Positions 27,435 to 36,866 of a stretch of DNA of 64,000 bases are shown here, piece by piece. The notes under the pieces are model-generated. The model was not told where the DNA came from and made no database searches. It saw only the letters and a program-made list of their open reading frames with translations. This stretch comes from Bacillus fonticola. GTDB lineage: Bacteria; Bacillota; Bacilli; Bacillales; JC228. The stretch spans positions 1,333,501 to 1,397,500 of the forward strand of contig NZ_CP052135.1 in the NCBI RefSeq assembly GCF_012955605.1. The letters are read 5' to 3'. The translations under genes and the position numbers were made by a program. The first letter of the stretch is position 1, and each line of letters starts with the position of its first letter.

Positions 27435-30400
27435 ATACACACACATCCACAAAGTTCTTGTCATTGGTTCCGGACCGATCGTCATCGGGCAAGCGGCGGA
27501 GTTCGACTATGCCGGTACGCAAGCTTGCTTAGCTTTACGAGAAGAAGGAATCGAGGTCGTCCTCGTCAATAACAACCCTGCCACAATTATGACGGACGAA
27601 CAGATTGCGGATCGAGTCTATTTAGAACCTTTAACGCGAGAATCTATAACCGAAATTATAAAAAAAGAACGTCCAGATGGGCTGCTGCCAACGTTGGGTG
27701 GGCAAACTGGGTTGAATTTGGCCGTAGCGTTAGCAGAAGCAGGTGTGCTATCTACTTATAGCATCGAATTGTTAGGAACCCCTTTGGATTCGATTCAAAA
27801 TGGGGAAGATCGTGACCTGTTTAAAGCATTGATGAAATCGATAGACGAACCTGTGCCTGATAGCTCGTCGACTAGCTCAGTTGAAGAAGCGCTTCGGTTT
27901 GCTTCTACAATCGGTTATCCAGTCATCATTCGTCCGGCTTACACACTCGGGGGAGCGGGCGGCGGGATCGCGGATAATGAACGAAAGCTTGTCGCGATCG
28001 TAAAAAATGGATTGCGGGCAAGTCCAATACATCAAGTGCTCATTGAACAAAGTGTAAAAGGCTGGAAAGAAATCGAGTATGAAGTGATGCGGGATGCGAA
28101 CGATACATGCATCATCGTTTGTAATATGGAAAACATCGATCCGGTTGGGGTGCATACAGGGGACAGCATCGTGGTGGCCCCGTCGCAAACGTTAAACGAC
28201 CGCCAATACCAAATGCTGCGCACAACCTCTTGCAAAGTCATTCGTGAGCTTGGCGTTGTCGGAGGGTGCAACATTCAATTTGCCCTTCATCCAGACAGTG
28301 ACGAATATGTCATTATCGAAGTCAATCCACGAGTGAGTCGCTCAAGTGCCCTAGCTTCGAAAGCGACTGGGTACCCGATTGCGAGAATTGCCGCCAAATT
28401 GGCACTCGGGTATCACTTGGATGAAGTGGTCAACCCGATTACGCATGACACGTACGCAAGTTTTGAACCAGCGATCGACTATGTGGCTGTCAAAATTCCG
28501 CGCTGGCCCTTTGATAAGTTTGCCGATGCCGACAGACTGCTCGGTACGCAAATGAAAGCGACAGGCGAAGTGATGGCACTCGCCCGTAATTTCCCGGCCG
28601 CTTTGCAAAAGGCAGTACGCTCATTAGAGATTGGCGTGGACCGACTCGAAATAGCGTCCGTCACACAGCTACTAGACGACGAAATCAATGGAGCACTAGC
28701 TATCGCTACGGATGAACGATTGTTTGTCGTCGCAGAGGCTCTTAGGCGCGGCTATTCAGTCGATGAGGTACACAAATTGTCAGGTGTCAATCGGTTTTTC
28801 TTACACGAAATCGCACTCATCATTGAGATCGAAGCCGATTTGAAACAGAAGAACTGGCATGAGGTAACGGAATCAGAGTGGAAACGGGCAAAAGCACTCG
28901 GATTCACGGACAACAGCCTGGCCGAGTGGTTACGTGTAGAAGTAAACGTAGTTCACGAGCACACTAGACAACGAGGGATTACTCCTTCGTACAAAATGGT
29001 TGACACGTGCGCTGCCGAGTTCTCCGCCAATACGCCGTACTTTTATAGCTCTTGGAACGAAGTGGATGAGGTGAAGCCATTAGCCTCAGCGAAAAAAATG
29101 GTTGTGCTAGGCTCTGGACCGATTCGAATTGGGCAAGGAATCGAATTTGACTATTGTGCAGTGCATGCCGCAAAGTCACTACAGGCACAAGGGATCGAGA
29201 CCATTGTCATTAATAGCAATCCAGAAACGGTAAGTACGGACTTCAACACGGCAGACCACTTGTATTTCGAACCATTAACAGAAGAAGACGTATTACATAT
29301 TGTCGAAAAGGAATCGGCTGATGGAGTACTTGTACAATTTGGAGGACAGACGGCAATTCATCTTGCTAAGGGGTTGAGTGAAGCTGGAGTGCCACTCGCG
29401 GGAACTTCTTTGGAGGCCATAGAGAAAACAGAAGATCGGGAGCAATTTTACGAGCTGCTCCAAACGTTACACATCCCTCATATTCTTGGTGAAACTGTGA
29501 CCGACGTACAGGATGCCGTGGCGGTGGCTGCTAAAATTGGGTATCCCGTATTAATTAGACCTTCCTACGTGATAGGTGGACGAAATATGGAGATCATCGC
29601 AGACGAGTCACAATTGCTTACGTATGTAGCGCGATTAGGCAAACAGTCCCACGGTTCTGCAATTTTCCCACTACTCATCGATCGATTTATTCCTGGATTC
29701 GAAGTGGAAGTCGATGCGGTTTGTGATGGAGAAGATATCGTCATCCCGGGCATTTTTCAGCATATCGAGCGAGCGGGAATTCACTCTGGCGACAGCATCA
29801 CAGTATTCCCAAGCAAAGACTTGTCGGAAACCCATAAGCAAACGATCACCAAGATTGTGCAACGCATTTCTGAGGCGTTACAAGTGAAAGGCATCATGAA
29901 CGTTCAATTTATTATGAGCGAAGATCGGCAACAGCTTGATGTGCTTGAGGTCAATTTGCGCGCATCCCGCACCGTTCCCATCGTCAGTAAAGTGAGCGGC
30001 GTGCCGATGATTGACTTAGCGACAAGGGTCCAAATGGGGGAAGCGTTGTCAAAACAAGGCTGGCAGTTAGGCTTACACAAACCACTTCCTTACTATGCCG
30101 TGAAGGTGCCCGTTTTTTCGAGTAACAAATTGCCTGGCGTTGACCCACTGCTTGGTCCGGAAATGAAGTCAACGGGAGAAGCGATCGGAATTGGGTCCAC
30201 TGTGGAAGCGGCCATGGCCAAAGCATTCGGCTGGAAGGAAAACGGGTTGCGAGATATTATCGAGCAAGACACTTTATTTTTGTCAGTGGCACGTAACGAT
30301 TTGCTTAGACTCGATTCGATCCTATCGCTCGTTGCCAACGTGAACATCGTAGCCACGCAGACCACTGCGAAATATTTGGAACAAAAAGGATTGTTCGTTA

Positions 30401-30636
30401 GCGAGACAGTGACTAGTAAACAGGCTGAAGCGTTGTGCGTAGAAGGCAAACTTCAGTTCATTTTAAGTACGAATGAGGATGAATCTGCGCTGCGAGCAAA
30501 AGCTTTGGCTTCAAATGTCGCATGCTTCACTTCATTGGAAACGCTACTAGCTTACGTGCAAGCATCAGACATCAAGTTAGAACCGCCTATTTCAATGAAT
30601 GAGTATCTACAAACGAAGGGAGCGGTGTTCAGATGA
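27427..30636 (+). CDS. carB: Carbamoyl-phosphate synthase large subunit (arginine cluster)
   Basis: Makes carbamoyl phosphate from bicarbonate, ammonia and two ATP. 1069 residues from ATG 27427 (MPKYTHIHKVLVIGSGPIVI), overlapping the carA stop. Two duplicated ATP-grasp halves are visible (GSGPIVIGQAAEFDYAG and GSGPIRIGQGIEFDYC starts, about 550 residues apart), then the C-terminal regulatory domain (about 930-1069). Overlaps argF by 4 bases. A second, pyr-type CPSase is expected elsewhere in the genome. Confidence 0.96.
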   Translation: MPKYTHIHKVLVIGSGPIVIGQAAEFDYAGTQACLALREEGIEVVLVNNNPATIMTDEQIADRVYLEPLTRESITEIIKKERPDGLLPTLGGQTGLNLAVALAEAGVLSTYSIELLGTPLDSIQNGEDRDLFKALMKSIDEPVPDSSSTSSVEEALRFASTIGYPVIIRPAYTLGGAGGGIADNERKLVAIVKNGLRASPIHQVLIEQSVKGWKEIEYEVMRDANDTCIIVCNMENIDPVGVHTGDSIVVAPSQTLNDRQYQMLRTTSCKVIRELGVVGGCNIQFALHPDSDEYVIIEVNPRVSRSSALASKATGYPIARIAAKLALGYHLDEVVNPITHDTYASFEPAIDYVAVKIPRWPFDKFADADRLLGTQMKATGEVMALARNFPAALQKAVRSLEIGVDRLEIASVTQLLDDEINGALAIATDERLFVVAEALRRGYSVDEVHKLSGVNRFFLHEIALIIEIEADLKQKNWHEVTESEWKRAKALGFTDNSLAEWLRVEVNVVHEHTRQRGITPSYKMVDTCAAEFSANTPYFYSSWNEVDEVKPLASAKKMVVLGSGPIRIGQGIEFDYCAVHAAKSLQAQGIETIVINSNPETVSTDFNTADHLYFEPLTEEDVLHIVEKESADGVLVQFGGQTAIHLAKGLSEAGVPLAGTSLEAIEKTEDREQFYELLQTLHIPHILGETVTDVQDAVAVAAKIGYPVLIRPSYVIGGRNMEIIADESQLLTYVARLGKQSHGSAIFPLLIDRFIPGFEVEVDAVCDGEDIVIPGIFQHIERAGIHSGDSITVFPSKDLSETHKQTITKIVQRISEALQVKGIMNVQFIMSEDRQQLDVLEVNLRASRTVPIVSKVSGVPMIDLATRVQMGEALSKQGWQLGLHKPLPYYAVKVPVFSSNKLPGVDPLLGPEMKSTGEAIGIGSTVEAAMAKAFGWKENGLRDIIEQDTLFLSVARNDLLRLDSILSLVANVNIVATQTTAKYLEQKGLFVSETVTSKQAEALCVEGKLQFILSTNEDESALRAKALASNVACFTSLETLLAYVQASDIKLEPPISMNEYLQTKGAVFR

Positions 30637-31586
30637 TCCAATCTAGTAGTCTCGAACAACAACTAAAAGGACGCGACTTTCTCACCCTGGTCGACTACTC
30701 AAAGGAAGAAATCACTTATTTGTTAGAACTCGCTAACTACTTGAAAAAGCAGCAACGAGCGGGAAAAATGGAGCAGCCTTTACAGGGGAAAACCCTCGGG
30801 ATGATTTTTGAAAAGTCATCGACACGAACCCGCGTATCCTTTGAAGTAGGGATGTATCAGTTAGGTGGGACGGCTTTGTTTTTAAGTAAAGAGGATATCC
30901 AAATGGGTAGAGGAGAATCGATTCCCGACACCGCACGCGTCCTATCAAGCTATCTGGACGGCATGATGGTTCGTACGTTTTCCCAGTCTGTTGTCGAGGA
31001 ACTAGCGAATTATGCTAGCATCCCGGTCATAAACGGGTTAACCGACACGTACCATCCGTGCCAAGTACTCGCTGACCTGCAAACGATTCAGGAAATAAAA
31101 GGTGGGCTACAAGGCGTGAAGATCGCCTATATCGGGGACGGAAATAACATGGCACACTCCCTTATGATTGGCGCCAGTAAGATGGGGATGGATGTAGCGA
31201 TCGCTGCTCCAAACGGGTATCAACCGGATCCAAGCATTACAAAAAAAGCGCAATCGTTCGCCAACACGGAAGGCGGCACCGTCTTGATCACGGATGACCC
31301 CCAAGTTGCCACCGGAAAAGCTGACGTCATCTACAGTGACGTATGGGCAAGCATGGGACAGGAAAGTGAGCAAGAAAAGCGTGTAGAAGCGTTCGCAAAC
31401 TTTCAAGTAAACACTGAACTATTAGAGCTGGCAAAACCCGATGTTACCTTTCTGCACTGCCTACCCGCACATAGAGGAGAAGAAGTCACGAGCGAAGTGA
31501 TCGACGGCGAACACTCCGCCGTCTTCCAACAAGCAGAAAATCGACTCCACGCCCAAAAGGCACTGATGACAGCTTTGATAGGATAG
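30633..31586 (+). CDS. argF: Ornithine carbamoyltransferase
   Basis: Condenses ornithine with carbamoyl phosphate to citrulline, using the product of carAB directly upstream. 317 residues. Carbamoyl phosphate binding FEKSSTRTRVSFE, the HPCQVLADLQT block and the ornithine-binding HCLPAHRGEEV motif are all present. Last gene of the argG-argH-carA-carB-argF operon, so one transcript covers carbamoyl phosphate to arginine; argC, J, B and D are not in the window. Confidence 0.97.
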   Translation: MIQSSSLEQQLKGRDFLTLVDYSKEEITYLLELANYLKKQQRAGKMEQPLQGKTLGMIFEKSSTRTRVSFEVGMYQLGGTALFLSKEDIQMGRGESIPDTARVLSSYLDGMMVRTFSQSVVEELANYASIPVINGLTDTYHPCQVLADLQTIQEIKGGLQGVKIAYIGDGNNMAHSLMIGASKMGMDVAIAAPNGYQPDPSITKKAQSFANTEGGTVLITDDPQVATGKADVIYSDVWASMGQESEQEKRVEAFANFQVNTELLELAKPDVTFLHCLPAHRGEEVTSEVIDGEHSAVFQQAENRLHAQKALMTALIG

Positions 31587-31595
31587 AGCAGGTAG

Positions 31596-31626
31596 TTCCG
31601 CGAACAGCCGGGTGCTGTTCGCGGAA
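31596..31626. terminator. Perfect 13-bp hairpin after argF
   Basis: TTCCGCGAACAGC pairs perfectly with GCTGTTCGCGGAA around a 5-base loop. No T-run follows, so intrinsic termination is doubtful. The arm resembles the unit of the neighbouring 20-bp array (ATCCGCGATCAGG, 10 of 13 identical). Confidence 0.5.
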
Positions 31627-31668
31627 ATGAATGGTTCTGGTTAGTGATTATCCACGAAGTAGAGGGCG

Positions 31669-32124
31669 ATATATCCGCGGTCAGGAGCCGATATCCGCGA
31701 TCAGGACGATATATCCGCGGTCAGGAGGATATATCCGCGATCAGGAGCCGATATCCGCGATCAGGAGGATATATCCGCGATCAGGAGCCGATATCCGCGG
31801 TCAGGAGGATATATCCGCGGTCAGGAGCCGATATCCGCGGTCAGGAGGATATATCCGCGATCAGGAGCCGATATCCGCGATCAGGAGGATATATCCGCGG
31901 TCAGGACGATATATCCGCGATCAGGAGGATATATCCGCGATCAGGAGGATATATCCGCGATCAGGAGGATATATCCGCGATCAGGAGGATATATCCGCGG
32001 TCAGGAGCCGATATCCGCGGTCAGGAGGATATATCCGCGATCAGGAGAATATATCCGCGATCAGGAGAAAATATCCGCGATCAGGAGGATATATCCGCGA
32101 TCAGGAGCCGATATCCGCGGTCCA
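31669..32124. repeat. Tandem array 2: about 22 units of exactly 20 bp
   Basis: Unit ATATCCGCG(A/G)TCAGGA followed by four variable bases (GCCG, GGAT, CGAT, GAAT). No indels over 22 units. The core is the same as in array 1, 22 kb away, but the variable end differs, so the two have expanded separately. It lies between argF and the convergent hsp20 gene. Open reading frames over it (IYPRSGGYIRDQE) are a by-product. Confidence 0.97.
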
Positions 32125-32230
32125 TTCAGAGTTAAAAGAAACATATCCGGACTCAGTGCAACAACGGGCGAGCCTGAAACGCGCGCCCAAACAGCCTGTC
32201 GAGATTTGTCCTGCTTGTATCTTGTTACTA

Positions 32231-32695
32231 CTATTCAATTGAAAGCCGTTTACCACGTTTTTTAGGAACCCGAATCGTAAGTAATCCATCCTCGTAATTT
32301 GCCTTCATGTTTTGGGGGTCAGTGTTTGGAGAGAAGGGAATTGTACGGGTTTGTTCCCGTTTCGATTTTTTACTTTCAGTTCTTTTCGATTTCTCATCAT
32401 GAACGGTTGTTTCCTCTTCTTCTGTCACTGAAATAGATACGTGATTCGTAAAAACCTCGACGCCGATGTTCTCTTTTTTTATACCAGGTAGCTTGGCCTC
32501 AATCCATTGTGCTTCGTTTGTTTCGCGAGTGTTTACAGAAAATGCGGTGCTAGAGAATGGACTTCCATCGAATAATCCGTCCATGCTCTGCATTAAATTG
32601 CGGACGGGTTTTTCTCCAAACCATTGGTTCATTGAACGTAATACTTCTCCAAAGGGGTCTTGTGAGTCCTCTTTTTTCTTTGGTGTTTCGCTCAT
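32231..32695 (-). CDS. Hsp20/alpha-crystallin family small heat shock protein
   Basis: 154 residues. The alpha-crystallin domain spans about 60-150 (EAKLPGIKKENIGVEV, VSISVTEEEE, NYEDGLLTIRVPKK with the I-x-V type C-terminal anchor). The N-terminal arm is Phe/Met-rich, and a charged KSKRTESKKSKRE insert breaks the middle. It probably holds unfolding proteins; similar Bacillus proteins are linked to stress or spores. Ribosome site TAGGAGG precedes ATG. Divergent from mrfA. Confidence 0.88.
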   Translation of the reverse strand: MSETPKKKEDSQDPFGEVLRSMNQWFGEKPVRNLMQSMDGLFDGSPFSSTAFSVNTRETNEAQWIEAKLPGIKKENIGVEVFTNHVSISVTEEEETTVHDEKSKRTESKKSKREQTRTIPFSPNTDPQNMKANYEDGLLTIRVPKKRGKRLSIE

Positions 32696-32781
32696 TATTA
32701 AAGCCTCCTATTCACTCCTGCAATTTCTTCACTGTCACAGTATGAAAGGTGGGAAGTATTCGTGACAAATGTCTAGGAAAA

Positions 32782-32802
32782 CGAACGTTTATTCGGTACA
32801 AT
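32782..32802 (+). promoter_or_regulatory. LexA-like box next to the mrfA -10 region
   Basis: CGAACGTTTATTCG (32782-32795) matches the Bacillus LexA/DinR half-sites CGAAC-N4-GTTCG at 9 of 10 positions. A -10-like TACAAT follows at 32797-32802. Binding here would repress the DNA repair pair mrfA-mrfB until DNA damage. Prediction from sequence only. Confidence 0.5.
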
Positions 32803-32821
32803 ACGTATGAGGTGGAGAGAA

Positions 32822-35104
32822 ATGTGGAAGCACCAAACCATTCAAGATGTTTTACAAAAACTGCAGGAGTCCCCAGAACATGCGGCTCAATTTGTCTACC
32901 ATAAAGTGTTACCAGCGAGAGAGGCAAAGTCGGTCCCTTTCCCGGGAGAGATGCACGCCGCACTAAAAGCAGCCTTCAAAACCCGAGGTATTTCCTCATT
33001 ATATACACATCAGGCTCGTGCATTTGAGCTTGCAAGACAGCGACAAAGCTTTGTCGCAATTACACCGACCGCTTCTGGAAAAACGCTTTGCTACAATGCG
33101 CCTGTCGTGCAGTCCATACTCGAAAACGACCAGGCACGTGCGCTCTATTTGTTTCCAACGAAAGCGCTAGCTAACGACCAAAAGGCTGAGCTTCAAGAGT
33201 TAGGAGATTCACTACCGATTTCGCTACGGGGCTTTACATACGACGGGGATACACCAGCTTCTATACGACAAAAGGTTCGAAAAGCCGGTCATATTGTGAT
33301 GACAAACCCAGATATGTTACACTCTGCTATTTTGCCGCACCATACGAAATGGGTGTCGTTCTTTGAACAATTGAAAGTCGTAGTCATTGATGAACTCCAT
33401 ACATACCGAGGTGTTTTTGGCAGCCATGTGGCAAACGTCATTCGTAGATTGAAGAGAATCTGTAGGCATTATGGAAGTAACCCTATTTTTATTTGTACAT
33501 CCGCTACGATCGCAAACCCAAAACAACTTGCTGAGCAAATTACTGGCGAAGTGGTAGAGGTAGTTGACAACAACGGAGCACCCGCTGGCAAGAAACATTT
33601 TTACTTTTATAATCCTCCCGTTGTGCATAGTGGCTTGATGGTCCGGGAAAGCGCGCTAGTTTCAGCACGAAAGTTAGCAGAAGCCTGCCTACGTGAACAT
33701 ATTCAGACGATTGTGTTTGCACGCAGTCGTGTTCGTGTAGAGATTTTGGTGAAGTATTTGCAGACACTCGTTACTCGTGAGCTTGGACCTAAGTCGATTC
33801 GAGGGTATCGAGGTGGTTATTTGCCTTCAGAGAGAAGGGAAATTGAACAAGGACTTCGAGATGGCTCCATTTATGGAGTGATCAGTACAAATGCGCTCGA
33901 GCTCGGTGTCGATATCGGACAGCTGCAAGTGTGTATTTTGACTGGATACCCTGGAAGTATTGCGAGCAGCTGGCAGCAAGCAGGACGAGCGGGGCGGAGA
34001 AACGAAGAATCTGTCGTCATTTTTGTAGCAAGTTCTTCACCGCTAGATCAATACATTATGCAAAATCCTGATTTTTTCTTCAAACAAACACCAGAAGAGG
34101 CGCAAATTGACCCAGATAACTTAATCATTTTTATGGATCACTTAAAGTGTGCGGCGTACGAGCTTGCGTTTTCGTTGGACGAGAAGTTCGGCGCATATGA
34201 CTTAGAAGAATGCCTCGATTACTTGGAAGAGGAACGCGTATTGTATCGAAACGGCGACAAAATGTACTGGATGACAGATGCGTTCCCTGCTCACAATGTG
34301 AGTTTGCGCTCCGCTTCCCAAGAAAACGTTGTTATCATTGATCAAACAAATACTCCTCACCATCAAATTATAGGTGAGATGGATCGTTTTAGTGCGTTAA
34401 CCCTATTACATGAAGAAGCGATTTACCTTCATCAAGGTATACAGTATCAAGTGGAAACTCTCGATTGGGAAGAAAAAAAGGCGTATGTGCGTGAAGTAAA
34501 CGTAGATTATTTTACAGACGCCAATTTGGCCGTCTCACTCGATGTACTTGAAGTCGACAAATCTCAGCCGTTTTCCTCAGCGGAAATTCACTACGGAGAT
34601 GTGTCTGTGAGAGCGATGGCTACTATTTTTAAGAAAATCCAATTCAACACACACGACAATGTAGGATCAGGTCCTATTCATTTACCTGAAGAAGAACTAC
34701 ACACGACGAGCTGCTGGATTTCATTTGACGAACCGTCCGACTCGAAAAGTATGGAAGAAGGTTTACTGGGTGCCAGTCATGCACTGCGTCATCTTGTGTC
34801 TATTTATGCGATGTGTGATGTCGGTGACGTACATGTCATTCCACAAATAAAAGCAACACACAACGGAAAACCAACAATCTTTTTCTATGATCGCTATCCT
34901 GGTGGCGTTGGACTAAGTAAACAAGTGTTTTCAAAGTGGCAAGAGATCGTGAAGGAAGCGGTTGGGGCAATTTCTCAATGTCCGTGTACAAGCGGCTGTC
35001 CGTCCTGCGTAGGTATGGATCCGAGGACAGAACGGGCTAAGGCAGAGACGATCAAATTATTAAAGCAACTTATTTCGTTATCTAAGGTAGAGGCCCATGG
35101 GTGA
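32822..35104 (+). CDS. mrfA: DEAD/DEAH-box helicase MrfA (YprA)
   Basis: In B. subtilis MrfA is a helicase that acts with MrfB in excision repair of mitomycin C damage, apart from UvrABC. About 760 residues. Walker A TPTASGKT is at residues 81-88, the DEAH-type box is VIDELHTYRG, and helicase motif VI is QQAGRAGRR. The C-terminal domain holds the four-cysteine zinc motif CPCTSGCPSC. ATG 32822 follows GGTGGAG; the ATG at 32807 precedes that site and is less likely. Overlaps mrfB by 8 bases. Confidence 0.95.
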   Translation: MWKHQTIQDVLQKLQESPEHAAQFVYHKVLPAREAKSVPFPGEMHAALKAAFKTRGISSLYTHQARAFELARQRQSFVAITPTASGKTLCYNAPVVQSILENDQARALYLFPTKALANDQKAELQELGDSLPISLRGFTYDGDTPASIRQKVRKAGHIVMTNPDMLHSAILPHHTKWVSFFEQLKVVVIDELHTYRGVFGSHVANVIRRLKRICRHYGSNPIFICTSATIANPKQLAEQITGEVVEVVDNNGAPAGKKHFYFYNPPVVHSGLMVRESALVSARKLAEACLREHIQTIVFARSRVRVEILVKYLQTLVTRELGPKSIRGYRGGYLPSERREIEQGLRDGSIYGVISTNALELGVDIGQLQVCILTGYPGSIASSWQQAGRAGRRNEESVVIFVASSSPLDQYIMQNPDFFFKQTPEEAQIDPDNLIIFMDHLKCAAYELAFSLDEKFGAYDLEECLDYLEEERVLYRNGDKMYWMTDAFPAHNVSLRSASQENVVIIDQTNTPHHQIIGEMDRFSALTLLHEEAIYLHQGIQYQVETLDWEEKKAYVREVNVDYFTDANLAVSLDVLEVDKSQPFSSAEIHYGDVSVRAMATIFKKIQFNTHDNVGSGPIHLPEEELHTTSCWISFDEPSDSKSMEEGLLGASHALRHLVSIYAMCDVGDVHVIPQIKATHNGKPTIFFYDRYPGGVGLSKQVFSKWQEIVKEAVGAISQCPCTSGCPSCVGMDPRTERAKAETIKLLKQLISLSKVEAHG

Positions 35105-36341
35105 TGTGAGAAAAAAACTTTCAAGAATGAAGCATCATCTTTCTTCTTCACCGGCACCAAAGCAGGAGGAGGTCGCCTCTATATCTGAAAAAGTAGTTTC
35201 GGAGGAAGAAAAACTTTGGAACACTTCCGGAGTGTTTCGAGTTTCTTTTACGGGCAAAGGGTCTTGTTTTGTTCGCAAAAAATCGTGGCCGCTCGCACAA
35301 ACTTGGGGGGATTACACGTTCCAACAAGGGCTCGACGCAATTCGTTCATGGAGACAACTAGAAGGCGACCATCCGCTATCTACAAGGGGAGTACACGAAG
35401 AAGAAGTGTTGTTTTTTGATATTGAAACGACTGGCCTCGGTCATGGTGCGGGTAATCACATGTTTCTAATTGGTACTGTATCGATTCGTGATCATCGTGT
35501 TCACTTGACGCAGTACGTTCTCCCCGCACCAGGAAATGAACCAGCACTGTTTCAAGCATTTCTACAAGAATGCAAGACACATTGCTTGGTTACCTTTAAT
35601 GGAAAAAGTTTTGACTGGCCCATTTTCTCAGGCAAACATGCTGGCTTACGTGACGAAGTACAAGCTTTACCACAAGTTGGACACGTCGACTTGTATCACG
35701 CGTCTAGACGACTGTATCGTCCTTCAATGGAGTCTGTACGCTTGCAAGAGATGGAAAGAAACGTTCTTGGTGTACATAGACAAGACGACGTTCCGGGTCA
35801 TCTGGCTGGTATGATTTATCAGGATTATCTAGAACGAAAGAATCCTGAGGGCATGCTGCAGCTGATGAAGCATAACGAAGATGATATATTGTCCCTTGTC
35901 ACGCTGTATGCACACCTTTCTGAAACCGTGTTACATCCAGGAAAAGCTTTGCCGTCTGTCAGCTGGGAAGTAGCTAGGTGGTGGTATGCTGTGGGGGCAT
36001 TCCATCGAGCTTCTGATCAGTTTGCTAGTTTACGAGATGCGAACGAAAGGACACTCGAAGCGATGCAATGGTATGCCACCTCTATCCAGAAACAGTTCAA
36101 TAAAAAACAAGCTTTGCCCAGTTGGGAACAACTTGCTGGCATGCCTGCACACCCAGCAGTCGTGACAGCCTGCATTGAGTGTGCAAAGTTTTATGAACAC
36201 GATGTTCACGACTTTACCCGTGCGCTGCACTATACGGAGCGAGCACTTCAAATAGTGCAAGAAATAGGAACAATGGAAGATGATGAAGGACCCATCATAT
36301 ACAGATTAAAACGCCTTTTACGTAAGCAAAGCCTTACCTAA
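35097..36341 (+). CDS. mrfB: Exonuclease MrfB (YprB)
   Basis: DEDDh-type 3'-5' exonuclease, partner of the MrfA helicase. 414 residues. The first catalytic pair is in FFDIETTGLGHG (near residue 104), with VTFNGKSFDWP and HNEDDILSLVTLYAHL supplying the other acidic residues. The C-terminal part (about 285-414) looks like helical TPR-type repeats. Its start lies inside the end of mrfA, so both are translated from one message. Confidence 0.94.
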   Translation: MGDVRKKLSRMKHHLSSSPAPKQEEVASISEKVVSEEEKLWNTSGVFRVSFTGKGSCFVRKKSWPLAQTWGDYTFQQGLDAIRSWRQLEGDHPLSTRGVHEEEVLFFDIETTGLGHGAGNHMFLIGTVSIRDHRVHLTQYVLPAPGNEPALFQAFLQECKTHCLVTFNGKSFDWPIFSGKHAGLRDEVQALPQVGHVDLYHASRRLYRPSMESVRLQEMERNVLGVHRQDDVPGHLAGMIYQDYLERKNPEGMLQLMKHNEDDILSLVTLYAHLSETVLHPGKALPSVSWEVARWWYAVGAFHRASDQFASLRDANERTLEAMQWYATSIQKQFNKKQALPSWEQLAGMPAHPAVVTACIECAKFYEHDVHDFTRALHYTERALQIVQEIGTMEDDEGPIIYRLKRLLRKQSLT

Positions 36342-36610
36342 TCTCGTTGTCATAAAGAGTGAGTGAGGAAATTAATTCTCGGAATAAGAGATGAATACGG
36401 AAATAATAACAAAAAAACTGTGCGGACATTTCCCAGGCAAGCGCAGATTTCAACTTCTTTCTACAAAGAAAAATGCAGAAAAGTAAAAATAAGTCGTATG
36501 CTGGTGAACTGTCACGAAATTGTGATGTGTTTGTCGAAAAATCTCTTGTTTCTTTGTCGAATCGTTTGTACAATGAACCGAGAAATGCTTAAAAAAGAGG
36601 AGCCAGCAAG

Positions 36611-36709
36611 ATGAATCGCACTTTACTCGTACTGTTTTTTCTGTTGATTGGACTAACGATTGTATTATTGGGGAATTTCCGCAGCGATGGTTACGCTTTA
36701 TTTCTGTAA
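36611..36709 (+). CDS. Small hydrophobic peptide (32 residues)
   Basis: Reads MNRTLLVLFFLLIGLTIVLL then a short polar tail (GNFRSDGYALFL). It is a single membrane helix with a positively charged N-end. GAGGAG lies 9 bases upstream of the ATG. Too short for standard gene callers. Function unknown; it lies between mrfB and cotD. Confidence 0.55.
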   Translation: MNRTLLVLFFLLIGLTIVLLGNFRSDGYALFL

Positions 36710-36805
36710 TACGTTTTCGTGCTAAGATATAGTATTTGAAGGCTACTTTTTACCATCACTTATGATGGGCTTGGTCCAAAGTACAAACATAGGCCGGTGT
36801 CTAGA

Positions 36806-36833
36806 ACATGTCCGCCCTACTCGACATACTGTA
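36806..36833 (+). promoter_or_regulatory. SigK-type promoter for cotD
   Basis: AACA (-35 core AC at 36806-36807), 17 bases, then CATACTGTA (36825-36833), which fits the mother-cell SigK -10 pattern CATA-N3-TA. It lies 34 bases before the cotD ATG. B. subtilis cotD is a late SigK gene, so site and gene agree. Confidence 0.7.
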
Positions 36834-36866
36834 GTAGGGAAGATAAATTGAAAGGAGACATGTCCT

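Noticed and set aside
31631-32242. Long open frames over array 2 (IYPRSGGYIRDQE-type proteins)
   Set aside because: Same reason as for array 1: by-product of the repeat in two frames.
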